Of a DNA stretch of 64,000 nt, positions 28,865 through 36,199 are shown piece by piece. Location of the stretch: the NCBI RefSeq assembly GCF_019823065.1, contig NZ_CP081966.1, positions 2,387,501 through 2,451,500 on the forward strand, in the 5' to 3' direction. The position numbers and the translations under genes are program-made. The notes under the pieces are model-generated. The model made no database searches. It was given only the letters and a program-made list of their open reading frames with translations, and was not told the DNA's origin. Source of the DNA: Pseudomonas mosselii. GTDB lineage: Bacteria > Pseudomonadota > Gammaproteobacteria > Pseudomonadales > Pseudomonadaceae. Position 1 is the first letter of the stretch. The number at the start of each line of letters is the position of its first letter.

Positions 28865-28891
28865 TATCGAATATAAAATTTATATGCGATA
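28865..28891. promoter_or_regulatory. 27-bp near-perfect palindrome, operator candidate
   Basis: Arms TATCGAATATAAA and TTTATATGCGATA around a central base; 24 of 27 positions are self-complementary. It lies in an AT-rich island of the otherwise GC-rich gap between the cysteine-rich regulator and psdA, where an autoregulatory operator would be expected. Confidence 0.6.
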
Positions 28892-28910
28892 AAAATATAA
28901 AAGGTATTAG

Positions 28911-28938
28911 TTGTATTTATTGAGTCCGCGGCTAAGCT
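28911..28938 (+). promoter_or_regulatory. Possible sigma70 promoter of psdA
   Basis: TTGTAT (28911-28916), 16-bp spacing, TAAGCT (28933-28938), about 118 bp upstream of the psdA ATG and just downstream of the large palindrome. Weak match; transcript start not determined. Confidence 0.3.
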
Positions 28939-29040
28939 GAATTGCGGAGCCTGTGCTTGCCGGTCCCAGGGAGGGGTGCGTGCACGTCCATCGACACCTT
29001 GCTGGCAAATGCCGGGCATGGGCTCACCCACAATAACTCG

Positions 29041-29053
29041 ACAGGGATGTGAG
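29041..29053 (+). promoter_or_regulatory. RsmA/CsrA-binding site over the psdA ribosome binding site
   Basis: ACAGGGATGT (29041-29050) matches the CsrA SELEX consensus core ACARGGAUGU at every base. The AGGGA within it is the only Shine-Dalgarno sequence for the ATG at 29057, nine bases away. Upstream CTCAC (29023-29027) can pair with GTGAG (29049-29053), placing GGA in a loop. Additional GGA triplets lie at 28946-28948 and 28970-28972. Binding should block translation of psdA, placing the pathway under Gac/Rsm control. Confidence 0.8.
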
Positions 29054-29056
29054 TGC

Positions 29057-30100
29057 ATGAATGCCCAGAAACCCGTGACCATCTATGAACACGCCGACGC
29101 GCTGAACAGCCTGCAAGGCGTGGTCGACCTGGTGAAGCTTTCCGACCAGTACCGCCAGTCCGCGATCCTGCATTCGGCGCTGGCCCAGCGTGTGTTCGAC
29201 CACACCCGCCAGCCGGTCAGCGCCCAGGCCCTGAGCGATGCGCTGGGTTGGGTGCCGAACAAGGGCCGCATCTTCCTCAACGCGCTGGTGGCCATGGGCC
29301 TGTTGAAGCGCACCGCCCAAGGTTTCGAGAACCTGCCGCTGAGCCAGCGTTTCCTGGTCAGCGACAGCGCCGAGTTCATCGGCCCGATCATCGACCACCA
29401 GCGCCTGCAGTGGCAAAACTGGCCGCGCCTGGACGAAGTGCTGCGCAGCCGCACCTCGCTGGATTTCCAGCAGGAAAACCGCTTCAAGCACGACCTGGCG
29501 GCCCGCGACGCCTTCAACGATGCCATGGTCCGTTTCAGCCAGCCCATGGTTGATGTGCTGCGTGACCTGCCGCTGTTCGACAAGGCCCGCCGGGTGATCG
29601 ACCTGGCCGGTGGCCACGGCACCTACCTGGCCGAGATCGCCAGCCGAAATCCGCAGGTCAAGGGCGAGGTCTGGGACCTTGAGCCCACCCGCGAGGCCGC
29701 CGCGGCCACCTTCGCCAAGTACCGTCTTGACGACCGCCTGGGCTTCCATGCCCGCAACCTGCTGGACCTGGCGCAGTACCAGGGCGAGCGGGCCGACGTG
29801 GTGATGCTCAACGACTGCCTGCACTATTTCACCCGCGAGCAGGTGCGTACCCTGATCGCCGGCGCTGCCGGCATGGTCGAGGGCGACGGCGCGCTGCTGG
29901 TGCTGAGCATGGCCCTGGAGGATGACGAGATCCACCCGGCGCTGTCGGCCGACTTCTCCCTGCACATGATGCTCAACACGGTCAACGGCGAGCTGCATCC
30001 GACCCGCTACCTGATCGACAGCATGGCGTCGGCGGGGTTGAGCGTGGAGCAGGAGCCGATCGGCCGCTACACCCTGCTGATCGGACGGAGGGCTGCCTGA
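29057..30100 (+). CDS. psdA: SAM-dependent methyltransferase, first gene of triazine operon
   Basis: A 347-residue methyltransferase of the dimerising O-methyltransferase type. An N-terminal winged-helix dimerisation domain (residues 15-110) precedes the Rossmann core, whose SAM motif I is VIDLAGGHGTYLAEIA near 175. The start at 29057 follows AGGGA, which lies within an RsmA-type site. The stop overlaps the next ATG (TGATG). It heads seven contiguous plus-strand genes whose contents match the published psdABCDEFG pseudoiodinine cluster; symbols here follow gene order and are from memory. It has no counterpart in the core toxoflavin set toxA-E, so it is a candidate for the late methyl transfer specific to pyrazolotriazines. 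Confidence 0.8.
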   Translation: MNAQKPVTIYEHADALNSLQGVVDLVKLSDQYRQSAILHSALAQRVFDHTRQPVSAQALSDALGWVPNKGRIFLNALVAMGLLKRTAQGFENLPLSQRFLVSDSAEFIGPIIDHQRLQWQNWPRLDEVLRSRTSLDFQQENRFKHDLAARDAFNDAMVRFSQPMVDVLRDLPLFDKARRVIDLAGGHGTYLAEIASRNPQVKGEVWDLEPTREAAAATFAKYRLDDRLGFHARNLLDLAQYQGERADVVMLNDCLHYFTREQVRTLIAGAAGMVEGDGALLVLSMALEDDEIHPALSADFSLHMMLNTVNGELHPTRYLIDSMASAGLSVEQEPIGRYTLLIGRRAA

Positions 30101-30993
30101 TGCTGCGCTTGTTGGCATTGCATGCCGCGCCGCTTGGCGACGCGGCGGCCCAGGCCCTGGACAGCTTGGGCAGCGCCGCGGCGGCGGCCGGTTTCAGCCT
30201 GCAGGTCAGCCAGAATCCGGCCGGCCAGGGACCGGTGGACGCAGTCTGCCTGCTGCTCGACAGCGCCACGCCACCGGTTGCGTTGAACACGTTGCTCAAT
30301 GAGGCCAGCGGGCTGTGTCGCAACACCGCGCTGGTGCTGGTCCGCGTGCAGGGTGCACTGGCACAGTTGCCGCCCGCCAGCGGCGTGATCGCCCAGTGGC
30401 AGCAGGCGAGCCAGGGCTTTCTCTATCCGTACTCGCTGGATATCGGTGCCGGGCAGGCGCCGGAGCTGGCGATCAAGGACTGGCTGGCGGGCTTCGCCAA
30501 GTTCGCGGCCGCGACCAAGCTGTGGCGTTCGCTCGACGGCCTGGGCCTGGACGAAGCGGCGCGGGCCGCGCAGCGCCCCGAGCTGAACCACATCAATATC
30601 CTCACCCGCGACCTGGAAGCCTCCAAGGCGTTCTACAGCGACATCCTTGGCGCCAACTACTGCTACAACCTGGGGCCGCGCAAGGCCGTGATGGAGCTCA
30701 ACGGCTTCGACTTCTTCATCGAGCAGAGCGAGTCGTTCAGTTACCCGACCGGCTACCACATCGGTGTGCGGGCACTGCCCGGGGATGTGCGGCGCATCGC
30801 CGAGCAGGTCACCGCTGCCGGCACCATCAAGCTGGTCAAGGGCAACGGCCCGGCGCCGGGCTACCACCATGGGCCGGACAACGTGCGCAGCGCCGTCTAC
30901 TTCGAGGACCCGGATGGCCTGGTGATCGAGGTCTACAGCGCCGAAGTGGAGATGATCGAAAGCAACCCTCGGTTGCTCCTCGACCGCCTCTGA
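30100..30993 (+). CDS. psdB: VOC-fold protein with novel N-terminal domain
   Basis: A 297-residue protein. Residues from about 160 form a vicinal-oxygen-chelate (glyoxalase/dioxygenase) domain: ELNHINILTRDLEASKAFYS, GYHIGVRALP and YFEDPDGLVIEVYS supply the His, His and Glu expected as metal ligands. The first 150 residues match no family recognised here and are rich in Ala, Leu and Gln. The start overlaps the psdA stop by one base, so translation is coupled. Toxoflavin clusters lack an equivalent in their core set. A metal-dependent ring rearrangement or carbon-removal step that converts the bicyclic triazine intermediate is a reasonable inference. Confidence 0.78.
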   Translation: MLRLLALHAAPLGDAAAQALDSLGSAAAAAGFSLQVSQNPAGQGPVDAVCLLLDSATPPVALNTLLNEASGLCRNTALVLVRVQGALAQLPPASGVIAQWQQASQGFLYPYSLDIGAGQAPELAIKDWLAGFAKFAAATKLWRSLDGLGLDEAARAAQRPELNHINILTRDLEASKAFYSDILGANYCYNLGPRKAVMELNGFDFFIEQSESFSYPTGYHIGVRALPGDVRRIAEQVTAAGTIKLVKGNGPAPGYHHGPDNVRSAVYFEDPDGLVIEVYSAEVEMIESNPRLLLDRL

Positions 30994-31049
30994 CCCCACG
31001 TCGTCACAGGCCTGCCGCTCGGCGGGCCTGTGCCTAGGCAGGTATTCGC

Positions 31050-32060
31050 ATGAACAGCTACAAACAGTGGCATTGGCCACGGCTGCCCAGCCCATTGCCC
31101 AAGGATGTCAGCGACCGGGCGTTGATGGGCTACCCAGAGCACTACCAGGAGCATCCGTTGCAGGCGCAGGTCGCCACGGCGCTCGACGATCTGCTCCAGG
31201 CGCCGCTGGACGTCTTGCTGACGTTGCTTGAGCAGCCACGCCAACCCCTGGCCCGGCGCATCGCCGCCGGCGAGGTGCTGGCATTGCGCGGCGACCCGCG
31301 CATCGACACCTTCGCCCCGCAGATGATCGATATCCCGGCGGCGCGGGTGCACATCGGCCTCGACCCGCGCGCGGTCGAGCAGGTGATGGACCAGTTCGAC
31401 GGGCTTGGCCTGGACCGCAGCTGGATCGACAAGGAAACGCCGCGCCACGCCGTGGAACTGGCGGCGTTCCGTATCGCCCGCTTCCCGGTGACGCACCAGG
31501 AGTACCGCCAGTTCCTGCTCGACAGCGGGCATGCCGGCATCCCCGACGGCTGGGCGTTCGGCCGGTATCCGCGGCACCACGCCAACCACCCGGTTTACAG
31601 CGTCTCGGCCAGTGACGCCGATGCCTACGCCCAGTGGCTCAGCGAGCGCACCGGCCGACGCTTTGCCCTGCCCAGCGAGGCGCAGTGGGAGTATGCCGCC
31701 GCCGGACCTGAAGGGCGTCAGTTCCCCTGGGGCGACGCCTACCAGGTCGAGCACGCCAACACCGCCGAGCTGGGCTATCTGGACAGCACGCCGGTCGGCG
31801 TGTTCAGCGACGCCGCATCGCCCTTCGGGGTGCTGGACATGGCCGGCAACGTCGAAGAGTACGTGGCCGAGGACTACCGGCCATACCCCGGCGGCCCGCA
31901 GATCGAGGACGACCTGGTGCTCGATGTCGGCACCCACCGCGTGGCCCGCGGTGGCAGCTTTACCCGTTTCCGCGACCTGGCGCGCACCGCGCGCCGCCAC
32001 GGGCGTTACCCGCGACCGATCTACGTCATGGGTTTTCGCCTGGTTGAAAACCACAACTGA
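31050..32060 (+). CDS. psdC: Formylglycine-generating-enzyme-like protein (ToxD-like)
   Basis: A 336-residue SUMF1/EgtB-type protein. After about 85 residues of helical N-terminus comes the FGE fold: FRIARFPVTHQEYRQFLLDS, RRFALPSEAQWEYAAAG, FPWGDAY, GVLDMAGNVEEYVAEDY, RVARGGSF and a terminal YVMGFRLVEN. Toxoflavin loci carry a similar protein, ToxD, whose relatives often act as iron- or copper-dependent oxidases on thiols or N/S substrates. There is no sulfatase in the window, so sulfatase maturation is unlikely. It is the third gene of the operon, 56 bp after psdB. A role in N-N bond or ring oxidation is inference. Confidence 0.82.
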   Translation: MNSYKQWHWPRLPSPLPKDVSDRALMGYPEHYQEHPLQAQVATALDDLLQAPLDVLLTLLEQPRQPLARRIAAGEVLALRGDPRIDTFAPQMIDIPAARVHIGLDPRAVEQVMDQFDGLGLDRSWIDKETPRHAVELAAFRIARFPVTHQEYRQFLLDSGHAGIPDGWAFGRYPRHHANHPVYSVSASDADAYAQWLSERTGRRFALPSEAQWEYAAAGPEGRQFPWGDAYQVEHANTAELGYLDSTPVGVFSDAASPFGVLDMAGNVEEYVAEDYRPYPGGPQIEDDLVLDVGTHRVARGGSFTRFRDLARTARRHGRYPRPIYVMGFRLVENHN

Positions 32061-32094
32061 GCTGTTCCGTCTTCCGTGCAAGAGGTCTGATTCC

Positions 32095-32691
32095 ATGAAC
32101 AAGGATGTTTCGCTTCACACCATCGTGCCGATTTCCATCCTCGGCGGCGATGTCGATGCCCATTTCTTCGGCTTCCACGGCTTCGAGCGTGACCAGGAGC
32201 ATTTCGCCGTCGGCATCGGCCGCGAGCAGTGCGACGTGCCGTTGGTGCGGGTGCACTCCGAGTGCATCACCGGCGATGTGTTCGGCTCGCAGCGCTGCGA
32301 TTGCGGCCCGCAATTGCAAGAGGCGTTGCGCACCCTCAAGGAGGTGGGCGGCTACCTGATCTACCTGCGCCAGGAAGGGCGTGGCATCGGCCTGTACTCC
32401 AAGTTCGAGGCCTACCTGCTGCAGGACAAGGGCCTGGACACCTATGAAGCCAACCTGCGCCTGAACCACTTGGCCGACTCGCGCTCGTTCGACCCGGCCG
32501 TGCAGATCCTGCGGGCCCTGGGCGTGGACCAGTGCCGGTTGCTGACCAACAACCCGGAGAAGGTCGCCCAGCTGCGCGCCGGTGGCATCGATGTGATCGA
32601 ACAGGTGCCCACCGGGGTGTTCCTGACCAATCACAACCGCAACTACCTGCAGGCGAAGGCCGTCAAGTCCAGCCATTCGATCAAGCTCTGA
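32095..32691 (+). CDS. psdD: GTP cyclohydrolase II (ToxB-like)
   Basis: A 198-residue RibA-family enzyme that opens GTP to 2,5-diamino-6-ribosylamino-pyrimidinone phosphate, formate and pyrophosphate. The zinc-binding cysteines are in SECITGDVFGSQRCDCGPQL, and the catalytic/GTP motif is RQEGRGIGLYSKFEAYLLQD, followed by DTYEANLRL. ATG 32095 yields a full-length protein; the region upstream in the same frame is non-coding overlap with psdC. Sitting between ToxD- and ToxC-like genes, it is almost certainly the pathway copy that commits GTP to the triazine, not the housekeeping riboflavin enzyme. No FMN riboswitch precedes it. Confidence 0.92.
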   Translation: MNKDVSLHTIVPISILGGDVDAHFFGFHGFERDQEHFAVGIGREQCDVPLVRVHSECITGDVFGSQRCDCGPQLQEALRTLKEVGGYLIYLRQEGRGIGLYSKFEAYLLQDKGLDTYEANLRLNHLADSRSFDPAVQILRALGVDQCRLLTNNPEKVAQLRAGGIDVIEQVPTGVFLTNHNRNYLQAKAVKSSHSIKL

Positions 32692-32714
32692 CTCCAGCGA
32701 AAAAGGATCTTTCG

Positions 32715-34406
32715 ATGAAACACATTGGCCCTATCAGCGGTATCGCCGCCCATGCCGCGCGCTTCGTCGCCACCGCCGGCTACGACAACCAGGTGATCTT
32801 GTGGAACGCCGCCACCGGCGAGCCGATCCACCGTGTGCACCACGACCACCTGGCCAACCAGTGCGCCTTCAGCAGTGACGGCAAGCACCTGGTCAGCGCC
32901 AGCAGCGACTACACCGCGCGCATCTGGGAAGTGCCGAGCATGCGCCTGAAAGCCGTACTGCAGGGGCACAACGACGATGTCGAGATGGCGGTGTTCTCGC
33001 CAGACAGCCAGCGCGTGGCGACCTGTTCGCGTGACCATGTGCTGCGCATCTTCGACCTCGACGGCGTGCAGTTGCAGGCGTTCCATGGCCACCAGGCCGA
33101 CGTTATCTCGGTGGTCTGGTCGCCGGACGGCCAGCGCCTGATCTCCAGCAGTGACGACGGTACCGTGCGCCAGTGGGATACCCGCAGCGGCCAGCAATGC
33201 GACGAGGTGGACATCGGCGGCGTGGAGACCGACACCATCGCCATCACCCGCGAAGGCGTGGTGTTCGCCGGGGACGACGAGGGGCGCATCTCGATCATCG
33301 CCCAGGGCCAGGTGCAGACCGTGCCGGCCCACGCCGCCGGGATCAAGCGCATCGTCTGGAACGACGACAAGCGCCTGCTGGTGAGCCTGAGCTATGACCG
33401 TTCGGCGATCCTCTGGACCTTCGACGCCGCGCGCAACCTGGTCAAGCGCCGCAGTACCGCGCTGCCGAGCATCGTCTGGCCGCGCAGCTGCGCTTTTGTC
33501 GGCGACGAACAACTGGTGTTCGCCACCTTCGGCTCGCGCTACGCCACCTGGAACTACGAGCAGGACCAGTGGCAGGTGTCGGGCATCGAGCCGGCGGTAA
33601 GCATTAACGCCGTGGTGCGCAGCGAAGAGCGCCAGTACAGCATTGGCGATGCTGGCATTCTGCACCGTGACGACCAGCCGGTGACCAGTGTCGGCAGCCT
33701 GTGCAACTTCCTCCTGCCGTTCGGCCCGCTGCTGTTGACCGGCGGCCAGATGGGCCAGGTGTTCGATGGCCTGTCCGGGCGCATGCTGTACCAGCACCGT
33801 TCGCCACTCAACTGCGGCGCCACCTTCGTCAGGAATGGCGAAGACCTGGCGTTGATCGGCACCTATACCGGCGAAGGCCTGGTGTTCGGCCATGATGGCC
33901 AGGGCGGGCTGCGCCTGGTGGCGTCGATCCCCATGCATGACAACGCGATCAAGGGCGTGGCCGCCGACCAGCGCCACCTGTTCAGCGTCTGCGCCTCGGC
34001 CGATGCCGCGCTGCACAGCATCGAGGATTTCAGCAGCGTGCGGCATATCGAGGGGGCGCATACGCGTATTTCCAATGGTTGCTGCCCGATCACCGGCGGT
34101 TTCGCCAGCATCGGTCGCGACCTCAAGCTGCGCCTGTGGCTGGAGACCGGCGACGAGGTGTTCGACTCGCCGCACCAGCACTCGATCAAGTGCATCGCCG
34201 CCTCCGCTGATGGCCGGGTGATCGCCACCGCGGCCTACAACGGTACCGTGGCACTGTTCGACCTGGTCTCGCGGCGCTGGCTGCCCATGCAGCGGCCGAC
34301 CGCCAGCGGCATTTCCTGCCTGACCCACGACGCCGTCAGCGGCGCCTTCCTGGCCAGTTCCTATGACGGGCGCATCTACGGCATCGACGCCCGCCTGGCG
34401 TCCTGA
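32715..34406 (+). CDS. psdE: WD40 beta-propeller protein (ToxC-like)
   Basis: A 563-residue protein composed of WD40 repeats from end to end. Repeat blades are marked by the endings VILWNA, ARIWEV, LRIFDL, VRQWDT and SAILWTF in the first half, with more divergent blades later; the count suggests two propellers. No signal peptide or catalytic motif was seen. The start at 32715 follows AAAAGGA. Toxoflavin clusters carry ToxC, also a WD-repeat protein of unsettled role; it may act as a scaffold or as an unusual enzyme. Its presence between GTP cyclohydrolase and methyltransferase genes is one of the strongest marks of this pathway family. Confidence 0.85.
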   Translation: MKHIGPISGIAAHAARFVATAGYDNQVILWNAATGEPIHRVHHDHLANQCAFSSDGKHLVSASSDYTARIWEVPSMRLKAVLQGHNDDVEMAVFSPDSQRVATCSRDHVLRIFDLDGVQLQAFHGHQADVISVVWSPDGQRLISSSDDGTVRQWDTRSGQQCDEVDIGGVETDTIAITREGVVFAGDDEGRISIIAQGQVQTVPAHAAGIKRIVWNDDKRLLVSLSYDRSAILWTFDAARNLVKRRSTALPSIVWPRSCAFVGDEQLVFATFGSRYATWNYEQDQWQVSGIEPAVSINAVVRSEERQYSIGDAGILHRDDQPVTSVGSLCNFLLPFGPLLLTGGQMGQVFDGLSGRMLYQHRSPLNCGATFVRNGEDLALIGTYTGEGLVFGHDGQGGLRLVASIPMHDNAIKGVAADQRHLFSVCASADAALHSIEDFSSVRHIEGAHTRISNGCCPITGGFASIGRDLKLRLWLETGDEVFDSPHQHSIKCIAASADGRVIATAAYNGTVALFDLVSRRWLPMQRPTASGISCLTHDAVSGAFLASSYDGRIYGIDARLAS

Positions 34407-34416
34407 GGAGCAGCAC

Positions 34417-35076
34417 ATGAGCAAGCAAGCAAGTGACTTCATGGCCCAGGGCGACTACCGCAAGGCCCTCGATACTTCGTTCGTGCACCGCTACAGCCAT
34501 GGCGAGGACGAGTGGTCGTGGGACATCGGCATGATCCAGGCGGCCCAGGCTTTCCTCGAGCGTCTCGACCCCCGTGCTGATCAGCATGTACTGGACATCG
34601 GCGTGGGCCGTGGCCGTGACGCCTCCACCTTCATCCTCGCCGGGCATCGGGTCACCGGCCTGGATATCGTCGAGAACTCCAGCTGGCCGTTGCTGCGCAA
34701 ACGCTGGGGCGATCGCCTGGACCTGGTGAACAAGGCCATGCAGGACTGGCAGCCGGCGCCGGGCACGGTGTTCGATGCGGCCCTGGACAATGGCTGCTTC
34801 CACCACCAGCATCCGGACGAGTGGGGCGCGTACCTGGCCCATGTGCGCCGCCTGCTGCGCCCCGGCGCGCTGGTGGGGCTGAACGTGTTCGGGGTCGACG
34901 CGGCCCATCCGCAGCCGGGCTGGCGCGAGATGGACAACCAGCGCCAAGGCTACTTCTTCACCGACGATGGTATCCGTCAGACCCTTGAGGCCCATGGCTT
35001 CACCTGGGAGGGGCTGGAGGTGATCGAGCGCCAGCACGGCGAAGCCCGCTACCTGTTGGCGCTGGTGCGCACGTGA
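34417..35076 (+). CDS. psdF: SAM-dependent methyltransferase (ToxA-like)
   Basis: A 219-residue class I methyltransferase. SAM motif I is VLDIGVGRGRDAS near residue 58, followed by an acidic loop GLDIVE and the catalytic-side motif ALDNGCFHH. ATG 34417 is preceded by GAGGAG at good spacing; its stop overlaps the GTG of the next gene. In toxoflavin synthesis ToxA adds methyls to ring nitrogens of 1,6-didesmethyltoxoflavin. Here the analogous enzyme probably N-methylates the same or a related triazine intermediate. It is small, lacks a dimerisation domain and is quite unlike the PsdA methyltransferase, so two distinct methylations are expected in this operon. Confidence 0.85.
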   Translation: MSKQASDFMAQGDYRKALDTSFVHRYSHGEDEWSWDIGMIQAAQAFLERLDPRADQHVLDIGVGRGRDASTFILAGHRVTGLDIVENSSWPLLRKRWGDRLDLVNKAMQDWQPAPGTVFDAALDNGCFHHQHPDEWGAYLAHVRRLLRPGALVGLNVFGVDAAHPQPGWREMDNQRQGYFFTDDGIRQTLEAHGFTWEGLEVIERQHGEARYLLALVRT

Positions 35077-35987
35077 GTGCGATCGACCGCCATTACCTGG
35101 ACATGGCCCTGGCGCTCGCCAGCCAGGGCCTGTACAGCACCATGCCCAACCCGCGGGTCGGTTGCGTGATCGTCAACGCCGGGCAGGTGGTAGGGCGCGG
35201 CTGGCATCAGCGCGCCGGCCAGCCCCACGCCGAAGTGCACGCCCTGCGCGAGGCAGGCCCGGCGGCGCGCGGGGCGACCGCCTATGTGACCCTGGAACCT
35301 TGCGGCCACCAGGGTCGCACGCCGCCGTGCGCCGATGCCCTGGTGGCGGCGGGGGTAAGCCGGGTGGTCACGGCCAGCGGCGACGTCTCGCAGAGCATCG
35401 GCGCGGATCGCCTGCGCGAGGCGGGCATCGTGGTCGAGGCATTGCCCTGCCCACGTGCGCGGGCGCTCAATCGCGGGTTCTTCTCGCGCATCGAACGCCA
35501 GCGCCCGTGGGTGCGGGTATTGCGTCCGGCGGCGCTGGAGATCGGCGCGATTGGCGAGGGCGCGATGCTCAGCCATTGCGACGAGCAGGCGCCCCTGGCG
35601 CACTGGCGGGGCAGGGCCTCGGCGCTGCTGAGCACTTGTGACTGGGTGAAGGCCTGCGACACCTCGCTGGTGGCGCAGGTTGCCGGGCAACGCGCCGAAC
35701 CGGTGGTGCCCTTGCGGGTATTGGTCGACCAGGGGCTGGACTGCCCGGCTTCGGCCAAGATGCTCGACGGGCGTGCGCCGACGCTGGTTTTGCATGGGGC
35801 GCAGGCGAGGCGGGACGGTCGGTATGCACGGGCCCGTTGCCAGGTGCTGGAGGATCTGGGGGCCTTGCGGATACTACAGACGTTGCATGAGCTCGACTGC
35901 AACGAAGTCCAGGTCGAGGCCGAGCCGGCCTGGTGCGAGGCCTTGGCGCGCCAGGGGTTGGTGGATGAGTGGTTGGTGCAGGTTTGA
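35073..35987 (+). CDS. psdG: RibD-like pyrimidine deaminase/reductase (ToxE-like)
   Basis: A 304-residue protein with GTG start at 35073 (GTGA overlap with psdF). The N-terminal cytidine-deaminase-like domain is intact: NPRVGCVIV, zinc ligands H52 and E54 in PHAEVHAL, and C77/C86 in EPCGHQGRTPPC. The C-terminal part is shorter than in RibD (about 367 residues) and lacks the usual K-x-A-x-S-L-D-G-R reductase signature, showing RPAALEIGAIGEG instead. It should deaminate the product of the GTP cyclohydrolase; whether it still reduces the ribosyl group is doubtful. It is the last gene of the operon, and no intrinsic terminator follows, only a REP pair. Confidence 0.87.
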   Translation: MSAIDRHYLDMALALASQGLYSTMPNPRVGCVIVNAGQVVGRGWHQRAGQPHAEVHALREAGPAARGATAYVTLEPCGHQGRTPPCADALVAAGVSRVVTASGDVSQSIGADRLREAGIVVEALPCPRARALNRGFFSRIERQRPWVRVLRPAALEIGAIGEGAMLSHCDEQAPLAHWRGRASALLSTCDWVKACDTSLVAQVAGQRAEPVVPLRVLVDQGLDCPASAKMLDGRAPTLVLHGAQARRDGRYARARCQVLEDLGALRILQTLHELDCNEVQVEAEPAWCEALARQGLVDEWLVQV

Positions 35988-36057
35988 GGCCTTCCTGAGC
36001 GCTGTACTATCCCTGTGGGAGCAACCGTCTTGCTCAGGCCCCTCAATCTGGCGCGAT

Positions 36058-36175
36058 CTCTGTGGGAGCGGCCTTGTGTCGCGAAAGGGCTGCGCAGCAG
36101 CCCCTATTGCGGTGAAACGCTGAAATTACCGGGGCCGCTTCGCGGCCCTTTCGCGACACAAGGCCGCTCCCACAG
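36058..36175. repeat. REP inverted pair between convergent operons
   Basis: TCTGTGGGAGCGGCCTTGTG... (36058-36090) and its nearly perfect inverted copy ending GGCCGCTCCCACAG (36145-36175), each containing the TTGTGTCGCGAAAGGGC core. The pair separates psdG from the convergent methyltransferase gene and may serve as a bidirectional transcription block. Confidence 0.88.
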
Positions 36176-36199
36176 GGATATGCGTAAGCCCCGATCATT

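Noticed and set aside
31050..32060. Sulfatase-maturation enzyme
   Set aside because: No sulfatase gene lies nearby, and the operon context matches ToxD of toxoflavin loci.
32095..32691. Housekeeping ribA with FMN riboswitch
   Set aside because: No riboswitch-like leader is present, and the gene is embedded between ToxD- and ToxC-like genes, so a pathway-specific enzyme is the better reading.
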